64,000 bases of DNA from Bacteroidia bacterium (GTDB lineage: Bacteria > Bacteroidota > Bacteroidia > Flavobacteriales > Flavobacteriaceae). The stretch spans positions 124,001 through 188,000 of the forward strand of contig JAUIJA010000003.1 of NCBI GenBank assembly GCA_030431055.1. The letters are read 5' to 3'. Positions 1 through 9,855 of this stretch are shown piece by piece. The first letter of the stretch is position 1; every line of letters begins with the position of its first letter. The notes under the pieces were generated by a model. That model was not told where the DNA came from. It saw nothing but the letters and a program-made list of their open reading frames with translations, and searched no databases. The translations under genes were made by a program, and so were the position numbers.

Positions 1-1
1 A

Positions 2-2518
2 AACGATTCTATTGTAAATGATTCTATTAAACCTAAAAAGAATTTGCTTGACGGAATTGTTAAACGAAAAGCAAAAGATTACGAGAAACTTGACCAAAAG
101 AAAAAACAGCTTACTTTATATAATGAAGCAGAACTATATTATACTGATATCGAATTAAAATCAGGTATAATAGTTTTAGATTATGAAAAAAATGAAGTAT
201 ATGCTGGTCGTTTAAAAGATAGTTTAGGAAATTATATTCAATATCCTGTTTTTAAACAAGGAAGTAATGTAATTGAACCCGATTCTATTCGTTTTAATTT
301 CAAAACAAAAAAAGCGCTGGTTTGGAACTCAAGAACAAAACAGGGCGATTTAAATATTAAAGCAGAAGTTTCTAAAAGGGAAAATGATTCGGTTTATTTT
401 CTTAAAAATGCTAGAATAACAACCTCAAAAAACATCGATGATCCTGAATATTATTTTTTAGTTAGAAAAGTAAAATTTGTTCCAAAAAAGAAAGTTGTTG
501 CAGGATTAACTAATATGGTAATTGCAGATGTTCCTACTCCATTAGGTTTACCTTTTGCTTATTTTCCTATGACTGAAGAAAGTACATCTGGTTTTATCAT
601 TCCTACTCCTGGACAATCAAACCAACAAGGTTATTTTCTACAAAACGGAGGTTATTATTTTGCTTTAAGCGATTATTATGATTTAGCATTACTTGGAGAT
701 TATTATACAAATGGAAGTTACGGATTACGTGCCGAAAGTAGCTACGCTAAAAGATATAAATTTAATGGTAGAGTTAATTTTAGATTTGAAAACAACATTC
801 AAGGAGAAAGAGGATTTCCAGATTATGTAAAGTCTAGACAATACAACATTCAATGGAGTCATAACCAAGATTCTAAAGCTTCAGCTAACTCTAGATTTTC
901 TGCTTCTGTAAACTTAGGTAGTAGTCAATATTTCAGACAATCTGTTAATCTGTATAATGTAAGTTCAAGTTTAAATAACAATATGAGTTCATCGATTTCA
1001 TATCAACATACTTTTCCTACTGAACCTCAAATAAATTTTTCTCTTTCTGCAACTCATAATCAAAACACAAATACCGAGTTAATTAATATGACATTGCCTA
1101 CACTTCAGGCAAGTGTTGGTAGAATATTTCCTTTTGCTCCAAAAGATGGAATTAAAAAAGGCTTTATTAAAAATATTAATTTTCAATACAATTTAAGAGG
1201 CGAAAATAGAATCTCAACAGCCGATTCTTTATTTTTTAAACCACAAATGTTTAGAGATGCTAAAACTGGATTTCAGCATTCTATTCCTATTAGTACAAAT
1301 TTTAAAGTATTTAAATACTTTAGTGTTACAACAAGTGCTAACTATAATGAAGTTTGGACATTAAATACTGTAAACAAATATTTCGACACAACTGAAAATA
1401 AAGTGGTAACAGAAGACCAAAACAATTTTGATGCTTTTAGAACCTATAATTTTTCGGCTGGAATAGGTACTACTATTTATGGAACTTTTGAGTTTGGTGA
1501 AGATAAAAAAATTCAAGCTATTCGACACGTAATGCGTCCAAATGTTTCATATAGCTACACTCCTAGTTTTGACCAGTATTATGACACCTATGCAATAGAT
1601 GCTACTGGAAACACAATGCAAGAATACACACGTTTTGAAAATAGTATTTTTGGCGCGCCTGGAAGAAATTATGCACAAAATTTAGGTTTTTCATTAAGTA
1701 ATACATTTGAAGCTAAAGTAACTGATAATAAAAGTGAAACTGATGAGCCAAAAAAAGTAATGCTTTTAAACAACTTAAACTTTTCTTCTAGTTACAATTT
1801 AGCCGCAGACTCTTTAGCTTTAGCCCCTTTGAGAATGAGTGGTGGAACTCAGCTTTTTAAACAAAAAATGAATGTGAATTTTGCTGCTACTTTAGACCCT
1901 TATGCCATAGATAATTCAGGAAGAAGAATTGATGTTTTCAATATTGATAATGGCGGAAGTTTATTTAGAATGACTAGTGCTAATATGACAATAAATTATG
2001 CTTTTTCAAGTAATGATTTTGGTAAAGAGAATAGCAAACAGAATGATCAAACAGCTCAAAATGGAGGTCGAACTGATGATTTATTTGGAACAAGTACTGA
2101 TTTAAGTGATAACCGACAAAGTTTATTTAATAAAGATAAAGACGAAGATAATTCTGAAAATAATAGCGAATGGTATCATACAAAACTTCCTTGGGATTTT
2201 CGCTTAGCGTATTCTGTAACATACAGCAATTCTAACCGCCAAGATGAAATTTCTTCCCATTCTTTAATGGGTTCTGGTAATATTGAATTATCGCCACGCT
2301 GGAAAGTTGGGATTTCCTCAGGTTATGATTTCAAACAAAAAGGTGTAACTTTTACACAATTTCGCTTTGAACGAGATCTTGAAAGTTGGCGAATGAGTTT
2401 TAACTGGGTTCCTTATGGACCAAACAATTATTGGGGATTCTTTATAGGAATTAGTTCTTCGGTATTAAGTGATATTAAATGGGAGAAAAGAAAACTTCCG
2501 GATAGAACTTTTAGGTAA
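2..2518 (+). CDS. lptD: LPS-assembly outer-membrane protein LptD (5'-truncated by window edge)
   Basis: Probable C-terminal part of LptD, the outer-membrane barrel that inserts lipopolysaccharide into the outer leaflet. The frame is open to the left edge, so the true start lies outside; the first ATG or TTG seen is not taken as the start. The visible protein begins with an OstA/LptA-like strand-rich stretch (YYTDIELKSGIIVLDYEKN) and continues with the conserved region VADVPTPLGLPFAYFPMT-like and alternating aromatic strands typical of a large beta barrel. A low-complexity Asp/Asn/Ser-rich insert lies near residues 670-710, probably an extracellular loop. The protein ends in WEKRKLPDRTFR. It is convergent with ppx, with 2 bases between stop codons. 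The family call rests on overall pattern and remembered Flavobacterium homologues. Confidence 0.85.
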   Translation, partial: NDSIVNDSIKPKKNLLDGIVKRKAKDYEKLDQKKKQLTLYNEAELYYTDIELKSGIIVLDYEKNEVYAGRLKDSLGNYIQYPVFKQGSNVIEPDSIRFNFKTKKALVWNSRTKQGDLNIKAEVSKRENDSVYFLKNARITTSKNIDDPEYYFLVRKVKFVPKKKVVAGLTNMVIADVPTPLGLPFAYFPMTEESTSGFIIPTPGQSNQQGYFLQNGGYYFALSDYYDLALLGDYYTNGSYGLRAESSYAKRYKFNGRVNFRFENNIQGERGFPDYVKSRQYNIQWSHNQDSKASANSRFSASVNLGSSQYFRQSVNLYNVSSSLNNNMSSSISYQHTFPTEPQINFSLSATHNQNTNTELINMTLPTLQASVGRIFPFAPKDGIKKGFIKNINFQYNLRGENRISTADSLFFKPQMFRDAKTGFQHSIPISTNFKVFKYFSVTTSANYNEVWTLNTVNKYFDTTENKVVTEDQNNFDAFRTYNFSAGIGTTIYGTFEFGEDKKIQAIRHVMRPNVSYSYTPSFDQYYDTYAIDATGNTMQEYTRFENSIFGAPGRNYAQNLGFSLSNTFEAKVTDNKSETDEPKKVMLLNNLNFSSSYNLAADSLALAPLRMSGGTQLFKQKMNVNFAATLDPYAIDNSGRRIDVFNIDNGGSLFRMTSANMTINYAFSSNDFGKENSKQNDQTAQNGGRTDDLFGTSTDLSDNRQSLFNKDKDEDNSENNSEWYHTKLPWDFRLAYSVTYSNSNRQDEISSHSLMGSGNIELSPRWKVGISSGYDFKQKGVTFTQFRFERDLESWRMSFNWVPYGPNNYWGFFIGISSSVLSDIKWEKRKLPDRTFR

Positions 2519-2520
2519 AA

Positions 2521-3411
2521 TTATAATTTCCCATAATACATTGCTTTTACAATTCCATCAGAAAGACCAATTTTAGGAACATAAATTTGGCGTGCACCAC
2601 TCCATTTCATTGCATTTAAGTAAATTCGTGTAGCGTGAATAATTACATCGGCACGATCAGGATTAAGCTCTAATTCTGCAATTCTTTCTTCATACGTCAT
2701 TGCATTTAATTTTTGGTATTGCGAATTAATATAAACGTAAGAAAGCGGTTTGTTTTTATGTTTTTCGGAAAGTTTAAAAAGCTTGTTAATATTTCCGCCA
2801 GAACCTATTAAAGTTATATCATCGTAAGGTTCGATTGTTTTTTTAATCCATTTTTCAATTTCTTGCCAAACAATATCGTTAACCATATTATTCAACAAAC
2901 GAACAGTTCCGTTTTTAAATGATTTAGATGCTACAATTTTTCCTTCAGAAAAAAGTGAAAATTCAGTACTTCCACCGCCAACATCAACATATAAATACGT
3001 TTTATCGCTATTGATGTAACTTTTTAAATCTGATGATGCAATAATTGAAGCTTCTTTTTTTCCATCAATTACATCAATTTTAATATTGGCTTTTTTCTTA
3101 ATTAATTCTACAATTTCGTTTCCGTTATAAGCTTCACGCATAGCCGAAGTAGCGCAAGCTCTATATTTTTCGACTTTATGAACATTCATTAACAATCGGA
3201 AAGCTTTCATAGCATCAAGCATTCTTTCAATGTTTTCATCTGAAATTTCGCCAACAGTAAACGCGTCTTGTCCTAAACGAATAGGAACTCGGACTAACGA
3301 ACTTTTATTGAATTGTGTAGGTTTTCCCTTTTGCTCAACGATATTAGTTACTAATAATCGCATAGCATTTGAACCTATATCTATTGCAGCATATTTTTTT
3401 ATTGAAATCAT
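2521..3411 (-). CDS. ppx: Exopolyphosphatase, Ppx/GppA family
   Basis: Hydrolyses terminal phosphates of inorganic polyphosphate or pppGpp. At 296 residues it is the short form, with only the actin/hsp70-like ATPase-fold core. Visible motifs are the phosphate-binding loop DIGSNAMRLL (residues 11-20), ATSAMREA (87-94) and the second glycine-rich loop DVGGGSTEF (143-151). The helical C-terminal domain of the long E. coli enzymes is absent, so pppGpp activity versus polyP activity cannot be decided. It lies 5 bases downstream of ppk1 in the same direction, so synthesis and breakdown of polyphosphate are probably co-transcribed. Confidence 0.9.
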   Translation of the reverse strand: MISIKKYAAIDIGSNAMRLLVTNIVEQKGKPTQFNKSSLVRVPIRLGQDAFTVGEISDENIERMLDAMKAFRLLMNVHKVEKYRACATSAMREAYNGNEIVELIKKKANIKIDVIDGKKEASIIASSDLKSYINSDKTYLYVDVGGGSTEFSLFSEGKIVASKSFKNGTVRLLNNMVNDIVWQEIEKWIKKTIEPYDDITLIGSGGNINKLFKLSEKHKNKPLSYVYINSQYQKLNAMTYEERIAELELNPDRADVIIHATRIYLNAMKWSGARQIYVPKIGLSDGIVKAMYYGKL

Positions 3412-3416
3412 ATAAA

Positions 3417-5540
3417 TTATAAGATTTTTTCGGCTACTACTTCTAATTTATTTTGATAGTATTTGTATAATTCGGCTTGTGCTCTAAATATTTTTTCTTC
3501 ACCATCTCTACGATATTCATTTTTTAAATTTTCGGAATGTAAGCGAGCTTTTACATTTGCTTTCCAACCAATATCAAAAGTATCGATTAACTCCTTTTTT
3601 ACATCTTCATCATAAATAGGACAAGTAACTTCTACTCTAGCATCTAGATTACGTGTCATAAAATCTGCAGAAGAAATATAAACTTCTGGCTGACCATCGT
3701 TTCCAAAAATATAAATTCGTGAATGTTCTAAATATTTATCAACCACGCTTATCGCTTCGATATTTTCGCTCATTCCCGGAACTCCAGGGATTAAACAGCA
3801 AATTCCACGAACAATTAATTTAATTTTAACTCCAGCTCTACTTGCTTCATATAGTTTATCAATCATAGAAAAATCTGATAAACTATTCATTTTTAAATGA
3901 ATAAATGCTTCTTTACCTGATATTGCGTTTAGCATTTCGCGTTCTATAAGCTTGTTAAATTTCTTTCTTGTATAATGAGGTGAAACAAATAAATGTTTAT
4001 ATCGATTAAGTTTGTAATTTACTTCGAAGAAATCGAAAACCTTTGTAACATCTTTTAAAATAGGCTGATTTGCTGTGAAAAGAGTATTATCGGTATAAAT
4101 TTTTGCAGTACTTTCATTAAAGTTTCCAGTTGAAATAAATCCGTAACGTTTTACCTTATCGTTTTCGATGCGATCGATTACACATATTTTACTATGGACT
4201 TTTAAGCCTTTTACTCCGAAGATTAAATCAACACCTTCGGTTTGCATTTGTTCAGCATAGGAAATATTACTAGCTTCATCAAAACGAGCTTGTAATTCTA
4301 TTTGAACGGTTACTTTTTTACCATTTTTAGCTGCGTTAATTAACGAACTTACAATTTGTGAGTTTTTGGCTAATCGGTACAAAGTAATTTTAATCGCTAC
4401 AACTTGTGGATCTAAAGCCGCTTCTCTTAAGAACTTAATAATGTATGAAAATGATTGATATGGAGCGCTTAATAAGTAATCTTTCTTTTTAATTTTTCCT
4501 AAAATACTTCCTTCTAAATCTAAACCAGGAACAGGTAACGGAGGATTTTCTCGATATAATAAATCATATCGTCCAAGATGAGGAAAACTCATATAATCTC
4601 TTCGGTTATGATAACGTCCGCCAGGAATAATACTGTCAGAACTATCTATTTTCATTATTTTTAAAAGAAAATCTAAAGTATCTTTATCAATATCTTTATC
4701 GTAAACGAATCGTACGGTTTCTCCTATTCGTCTTTCTTTTACACTATCAGAAACTTTTTCAATAAAACTTTTACTCAAGTCGCTATCAAATTCAAGTTCA
4801 GCATCTCGAGTAATTTTTATCATATGAGCCGAAATACTTTCGTAGTCAAAAATATTAAACAAGTAATTCAAATTAAATCGAATTACATCATCTAATAAGA
4901 TTATATGTTGCTTTTCGTCATTTGAAGGTAAAACTACAAATCGGTTTATAGTTCTTGGGATTTCAACAATTGCATAACGAACTTCCTTTTTCGGATTAAT
5001 TTTTTCTAAAAGTGACGTTGGTTTACTTTTCATTACCAATTTAACCGCTAAATAACCCGAAGTATCTTTTAATAAAGGAAACTTTTCTAAATCATTAAGC
5101 ATAATCGTAACAACAGCCGGACTTACCTTTTGAATAAAGAAATCGCGAATGAAATTTTCTTGCTCTTTTGAAAGTTCGTTTTCGTTTACAATGTAAATAT
5201 TCTCTTTTTCAAGTTGGTTTTCAATTTCACTAAGAATACGTAAACTTTCCGATTGCTGATTGATTACTATTTCGGTAATTTCTTTCAGTAATAAATCAGG
5301 AGAAATTCCACCAAGAATCTTAGTAACGTCAGATTTTTTCTTTTCAATTTGTAGTCTACGAATAGCAGCGTAGCGAACTCTAAAAAATTCGTCTAGATTA
5401 TTTGAAAAAATTCCTAAAAAACGAAGTCTATCTAAAAGTGGAACAGATTCATCTGCAGCTTCTTGTAAAACTCGAGCATTAAAAGTTAGCCAGCTTTTTT
5501 CTCTATCAATGTATCGGTTTTGGATTGAGTTGTCGTTCAT
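3417..5540 (-). CDS. ppk1: Polyphosphate kinase 1
   Basis: Makes long-chain polyphosphate from ATP, reversibly. At 707 residues it has the normal PPK1 length and the usual order: N-terminal helical domain, head domain, and two phospholipase-D-like catalytic domains. The phospho-accepting histidine is visible in KVHSKICVIDR (His449), and the second catalytic histidine in EHSRIYIFGN (His606). The N-terminal segment SWLTFNARVLQEA is characteristic of the family. The start ATG lies 35 bases inside the 3' end of the upstream sixA-like gene, so translation is probably coupled. It is followed after 5 bases by ppx. Confidence 0.96.
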   Translation of the reverse strand: MNDNSIQNRYIDREKSWLTFNARVLQEAADESVPLLDRLRFLGIFSNNLDEFFRVRYAAIRRLQIEKKKSDVTKILGGISPDLLLKEITEIVINQQSESLRILSEIENQLEKENIYIVNENELSKEQENFIRDFFIQKVSPAVVTIMLNDLEKFPLLKDTSGYLAVKLVMKSKPTSLLEKINPKKEVRYAIVEIPRTINRFVVLPSNDEKQHIILLDDVIRFNLNYLFNIFDYESISAHMIKITRDAELEFDSDLSKSFIEKVSDSVKERRIGETVRFVYDKDIDKDTLDFLLKIMKIDSSDSIIPGGRYHNRRDYMSFPHLGRYDLLYRENPPLPVPGLDLEGSILGKIKKKDYLLSAPYQSFSYIIKFLREAALDPQVVAIKITLYRLAKNSQIVSSLINAAKNGKKVTVQIELQARFDEASNISYAEQMQTEGVDLIFGVKGLKVHSKICVIDRIENDKVKRYGFISTGNFNESTAKIYTDNTLFTANQPILKDVTKVFDFFEVNYKLNRYKHLFVSPHYTRKKFNKLIEREMLNAISGKEAFIHLKMNSLSDFSMIDKLYEASRAGVKIKLIVRGICCLIPGVPGMSENIEAISVVDKYLEHSRIYIFGNDGQPEVYISSADFMTRNLDARVEVTCPIYDEDVKKELIDTFDIGWKANVKARLHSENLKNEYRRDGEEKIFRAQAELYKYYQNKLEVVAEKIL

Positions 5541-6024
5541 TTTTAAATTGACTTGGAAAAATTGTTTTTAAAGTTTTTCCTTTTTTAAGCTGTTTCCAAT
5601 CATTTGTATTGAATTGTAAAGATACAACTCCACTTGTAGGAACATTTTTAATAAAAAGGTTCCCAAATTTATTAACAAATTTTGTAATAGCATCGTTATG
5701 ACCGAAAAGAATTAAGTTATCGAAATTATTTTCACACTTTTTTATCTCTTCTTCTAAATCTTCAGCATCAAACGTATATAAATCTTGTTTAAAAATAATT
5801 GTATCTAAAGGAATATTTAAGTTTTGTGAAAGTATAACAGCAGTTTCTTTTGCTCTTTTTGCATAACTACTCCAAACAACAAAGCTTTTAGGAAGATACT
5901 CTGTAATCTTTGACGATATTAAATGAGCATCTCCTATTCCTCTTCTAGATAAAGGTCTATCAACATCTTTAATAGGAATTTCCCAGCTTGATTTGGAATG
6001 GCGAATTAAAATTAGATTCTTCAT
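5506..6024 (-). CDS. SixA-like histidine phosphatase (RHG superfamily)
   Basis: 172-residue cytoplasmic phosphatase of the histidine-phosphatase superfamily. The catalytic RHG-type motif is RHSKSSW (residues 8-14), and a second active-site histidine is in FGHNDAI. Family members remove phosphate from phosphohistidine (SixA) or small phosphoesters. It is the first gene of the sixA-ppk1-ppx run and overlaps ppk1 by 35 bases. PPK1 itself works through a phosphohistidine intermediate, so a functional link is possible, but that is inference. The substrate is not determinable from sequence. Confidence 0.85.
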   Translation of the reverse strand: MKNLILIRHSKSSWEIPIKDVDRPLSRRGIGDAHLISSKITEYLPKSFVVWSSYAKRAKETAVILSQNLNIPLDTIIFKQDLYTFDAEDLEEEIKKCENNFDNLILFGHNDAITKFVNKFGNLFIKNVPTSGVVSLQFNTNDWKQLKKGKTLKTIFPSQFKNERQLNPKPIH

Positions 6025-6475
6025 AACTACTAAAATTTAAGCTACATTAATACTATATTAAAATTATACACAATCAATAGTTTTCTTATAATCAATTAAT
6101 TACATTATAAAGTAACTAAATATTTTTTTAAGAAACTAATGGTTTTATAATAAAAATGTGTTCGTTTAAAGAGTTTTAAACACAATTCATCGAAAAAAGA
6201 GACATGAATTAGGTTGAAGATAAATAGTTTACCTAAATTTGAAATATAAAATTACGAGAAAGCCCCCTTTTTTAGATTGTTAATTTACTTTTAAATAAGT
6301 AAATAAATTTTAAACCCGTACTACATTAATTTTTTAAATTTTTGGATACCTTTTTAAGTGTTCCAATTTTCTGTCCCCTTATTTTAAAACTACTTCAATT
6401 TTTTGTATCCCAAATACATAGACAACATTTTACAATTTTCTAACACAAAGGATTGTTTAATAAAAAGTAGAGGTT
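6025..6475. other. Divergent intergenic region (451 bp)
   Basis: AT-rich spacer between sixA (leftward) and the adhesin gene (rightward). It contains one strong promoter match at 6214-6241 and then about 230 bases of leader before the adhesin ATG. A C-run followed by T-run at 6263-6276 (gccccctttttta) stands out in otherwise AT-only DNA. No open reading frame of note and no recognised riboswitch were seen. Confidence 0.6.
6214..6241 (+). promoter_or_regulatory. Promoter, Flavobacterium type, for the T9SS adhesin block
   Basis: TTG at 6214-6216, a 17-base spacer, then TAAATTTG at 6234-6241. This fits the Flavobacterium consensus TTG-N17-23-TAnnTTTG exactly. Transcription would begin near 6248, giving an unusually long 5' leader of about 228 bases ahead of the ATG at 6476. 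Confidence 0.65.
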
Positions 6476-9400
6476 ATGAAAGCAAAGTTTACTTTATTTT
6501 TGCTTATCGTTCTTGGGTTCAATTTAGGTTATTCTCAATTCACTGCTGATAAGCCCGATTTAAGATTGTGTGGATCCTCACCAGATTATTATTTGGATTA
6601 CTTTAATTGTACTTCAAATAATTACACATTAGACAATGTATTTTTAAGTCTAACAGACGTTAATGGTGTTCCTTTAGATACTACAACATGTACACCTGGA
6701 ACTCCACAAACTATGTATGTTATGCTAAATTATACATCTAATTCAAACAGTAACATTTACCATGCAAGAATGTTTTCTGATTTGATTATTGATGGCATAC
6801 CAACATCTCTGAATGTTCATTTAGGAACAGTAGCTCCAGGTTCTGGAGAAAGATTACTATATGGCCCTTTTACATGGATTTGTGGTCAAGAAATTATTTT
6901 AGACAGCATATTAATTGTTTGGAAGACTTCAGGAAATAACAATGAGTTGATACCTTATTCTTGTAGTTCATACAATAAGTCTCAATGTGAATTCCCTGGA
7001 AGTGTTGTAGTTGCAGCCCCTTTAGCTGTACAGTTTACTTATGATGGTTGTACTGAAGGAAGCTTATCAACTATTAATTTCAATTCAACAACAAATGGTG
7101 GAATTCCTCCTTATACATATGAATGGGACTTTAATTCTGATGGAATTGTTGATTCTACAGATGAAAACCCTAGTCATATTTATAATACTAGTTTATCCGC
7201 TTCTGCAACATTAACAGTTACCGATTCTAATGGTACTATGAACACTTTCATTGTTCCTATAGTTTATCCTCAAGAATTAAATGTAACTGCAAATGTTCAA
7301 GGGTTAACTTGTGATATTGGTTCAACTGCAGCAATTGATTTAGTAGCTAGTGGCGGTACTCCTCCGTATACTTATGACTGGAGCACTGGAGATACTACAG
7401 AAGATATTTCAGGGTTAGGTATAGGAACTTATAGTGTAGATGTTACAGATTCTGTAGGTTGTACTGATACCTACTCTACAACTATTTTTCCTATAGTTTG
7501 TTGTGAATTTTTAGTTACTTGTCCAACATTCCCAAGTACAAGTTTACAATGTTATGAGTTATTACCTACTGAAGGTGAAATTTCAGAAGCTGATTTTGAA
7601 GCTTTAGGCAATGGTGATGGAAATATTGACGACAATCCATGTGGTGTTATCGTAATTACAGTTACTAATGGTCCTTATAATGGTTGTAATACTAATATTA
7701 CAAGAACTTACACAGTAACTGAATATCAAGACGATAATTATAATGGAATTCATGAAGCTAATGAAACTACTATTTTAAACTCTGTTTCATGTAACCAATC
7801 AATTCTAATAAATGATACAACTGCACCAGTAATTGATCCGCTTCCTGCACCTTCCACTATCGATTGTCCAGCTACGCCTGTATTCGCTCAAGCAACCGCT
7901 TCGGATAATTGTGGTTCTGATTTTACACTGAATTTTATCGATGTAACAACTCCTGGTGATTGTGCTGGTTCGTATTCAATAACTCGTAATTGGACCGCTA
8001 CGGATGCCTGTGGAAATGTTGCTACTGCTTCACAAACTATTAATGTGCAAGATATTTCAGCACCAGTAATTGATGCGCTTCCTGCACCTTCCACTATCGA
8101 TTGTCCGGCTACGCCTGTATTCGCTCAAGCAACCGCTTCGGATAATTGTGGTTCTGATTTTACATTGACTTTTATCGATGTTACAACTAATGGTGATTGT
8201 GCTGGTTCGTATTCAATAACTCGTAATTGGACCGCTACGGATGCCTGTGGAAATGTTGCTACTGCTTCGCAAACTATTAACGTGCAAGATATTTCAGCAC
8301 CAGTGATTGATGCGCTTCCTCTTCCTACAACTATCGATTGTCCAGCTACGCCTGTCTTTGCTCAAGCAACCGCTTCTGATAATTGTGGTTCTGATTTTAC
8401 ACTGAATTTTATCGATGTAACAACTCCTGGTGATTGTGCTGGTTCGTATTCAATAACTCGTAATTGGACCGCTACCGATGCTTGTGGAAATGTTGCTACT
8501 GCTTCGCAAACTATTAACGTGCAAGATATTTCAGCACCAGTGATTGATCCTCTTCCTCTTCCTACAACTATCGATTGTCCAGCTACGCCTGTATTCGCTC
8601 AAGCTACAGCAACTGATATCTGTGGATCGGACTTTACTCTTACTTACAATGATGTAACAACTCCTGGTGATTGTGCTGGTTCTTATTCGGTAACGCGTAA
8701 TTGGACCGCTACGGATGCCTGTGGAAATGTTGATACAGCTTCGCAAACTATTAACGTACAAGATATAACTGATCCGTATTTCATTTCTGATTTACCTGAA
8801 GACATTGCTCTATCGTGTGATGAAGTTCCTAGTCCAGAAGAATTAGAAGCTGATGATGCATGTTCAACAAATGTTTCAGTAGGAGTTAGTGATCAGATTA
8901 TAACTGATGATAGTGCCTGTGCTGGAGAATACATTATTATTAGAACTTGGACAGCTACTGATGAATGTTTTAATAGTATAACACATACTCAAACTATTAC
9001 TATTTATGACAATACTCCGCCTAATTTAGTTACTCCATTAGATGAAGAAATTAACGTAGTCTGTAGTGAAATTCCTGAAATTCCTGAATTAGAATTTGAA
9101 GATAATTGTTCAGGAGTGAACAATGTAGAGTTTAGTGAAACGATTACAGTAATTGATATTTATCAATACACTTTAAATTGGCAATGGATTGCAAGTGATA
9201 ATTGTGGAAACGACGCTACTTTTTCACAAACTATTAATGTAGGAGTACCAGAACCGTTTGATGCAATTCCTTATGCAATTTGTACTGAAGAACAACCTAT
9301 AGATTTATTTACTATATTAGGTGAGCAAATTCCTACAAATGGTGAATGGACAGAAGTTACAAATTCAGGTGGATTAAATGGAAGTATTTTCAACCCAATT

Positions 9401-9823
9401 AATGTAAGTGTAGGTTATTATACTTTACAATATACTGTGTCTTTAGAAAATGATGATTGTCCATCAATATTTGAAATTTACTTAAATGTAAATGACGATT
9501 GTGTAGTATTAGCAGCTTGTGATATTAATATTTATAATGCTGTTTCTCCTAATAATGACGGAATGAATGATATTTTCTTAATTGATGGAATTGAATGTTA
9601 TCCTGATAATTCAGTTGAAATTTATAATAGATGGGGAATTTTAGTATATGAATCTAGAGGTTATGATAACTTATTAATTTCATTTAAAGGTTATTCAGAA
9701 GGGCGCTCAACGTTTAATAAAAACGAATTATTACCAGATGGTACTTACTTCTACGTATTGAAGTTTGAAGATGAAGAAGGCAAATCACACGATAGATCGG
9801 GTTATTTATACTTAGATAAATAA
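6476..9823 (+). CDS. Large secreted repeat adhesin with type B T9SS sorting domain (gliding-motility-associated C-terminal domain)
   Basis: 1115-residue cell-surface protein. Order: signal peptide (residues 1-20, cut before QFTADK), a Cys-rich N-terminal domain (about 25-180), a PKD-type domain (about 190-265, YEWDFNSDG), a SprB-like repeat (about 272-340, GGTPPYTYDW), a Cys-rich linker, then six HYR-like repeats (about 450-925). The first four of these are almost identical 79-residue units, each with four cysteines; the last two have diverged. The C-terminal 100 residues begin at ACDINIYNAVSPNNDGMND and hold the hallmark VEIYNRWGILVYES, the type B signal recognised by the type IX secretion system. 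It heads a block with PorP/SprF and an OmpA protein, its likely export and anchoring partners. The ligand is unknown. Confidence 0.92.
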   Translation: MKAKFTLFLLIVLGFNLGYSQFTADKPDLRLCGSSPDYYLDYFNCTSNNYTLDNVFLSLTDVNGVPLDTTTCTPGTPQTMYVMLNYTSNSNSNIYHARMFSDLIIDGIPTSLNVHLGTVAPGSGERLLYGPFTWICGQEIILDSILIVWKTSGNNNELIPYSCSSYNKSQCEFPGSVVVAAPLAVQFTYDGCTEGSLSTINFNSTTNGGIPPYTYEWDFNSDGIVDSTDENPSHIYNTSLSASATLTVTDSNGTMNTFIVPIVYPQELNVTANVQGLTCDIGSTAAIDLVASGGTPPYTYDWSTGDTTEDISGLGIGTYSVDVTDSVGCTDTYSTTIFPIVCCEFLVTCPTFPSTSLQCYELLPTEGEISEADFEALGNGDGNIDDNPCGVIVITVTNGPYNGCNTNITRTYTVTEYQDDNYNGIHEANETTILNSVSCNQSILINDTTAPVIDPLPAPSTIDCPATPVFAQATASDNCGSDFTLNFIDVTTPGDCAGSYSITRNWTATDACGNVATASQTINVQDISAPVIDALPAPSTIDCPATPVFAQATASDNCGSDFTLTFIDVTTNGDCAGSYSITRNWTATDACGNVATASQTINVQDISAPVIDALPLPTTIDCPATPVFAQATASDNCGSDFTLNFIDVTTPGDCAGSYSITRNWTATDACGNVATASQTINVQDISAPVIDPLPLPTTIDCPATPVFAQATATDICGSDFTLTYNDVTTPGDCAGSYSVTRNWTATDACGNVDTASQTINVQDITDPYFISDLPEDIALSCDEVPSPEELEADDACSTNVSVGVSDQIITDDSACAGEYIIIRTWTATDECFNSITHTQTITIYDNTPPNLVTPLDEEINVVCSEIPEIPELEFEDNCSGVNNVEFSETITVIDIYQYTLNWQWIASDNCGNDATFSQTINVGVPEPFDAIPYAICTEEQPIDLFTILGEQIPTNGEWTEVTNSGGLNGSIFNPINVSVGYYTLQYTVSLENDDCPSIFEIYLNVNDDCVVLAACDINIYNAVSPNNDGMNDIFLIDGIECYPDNSVEIYNRWGILVYESRGYDNLLISFKGYSEGRSTFNKNELLPDGTYFYVLKFEDEEGKSHDRSGYLYLDK
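7823..8770 (+). repeat. Four tandem 237-bp repeats inside the adhesin gene
   Basis: Unit boundaries at the motif gcaccagt: 7823, 8060, 8297 and 8534, a constant spacing of 237 bases (79 codons). The units are nearly identical in DNA, including synonymous positions, while the two following protein repeats (8771 to about 9250) have clearly diverged. Each unit encodes cysteines in DCPAT, NCGSD, DCAGS and ACGNV contexts. Confidence 0.95.
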
Positions 9824-9855
9824 TTGTAGTAAGTCTAACTTTAAAATTTAAGATT

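Noticed and set aside
8531..8761. Minus-strand open frames inside the adhesin repeats (also 7888-8094)
   Set aside because: They mirror the tandem repeats of the coding strand, have no start context or homology, and disappear where repeats diverge.
7823..8770. Regularly spaced repeats as a possible CRISPR array
   Set aside because: The repeat unit is 237 bases, in frame, with no short unique spacers; it encodes protein repeats.
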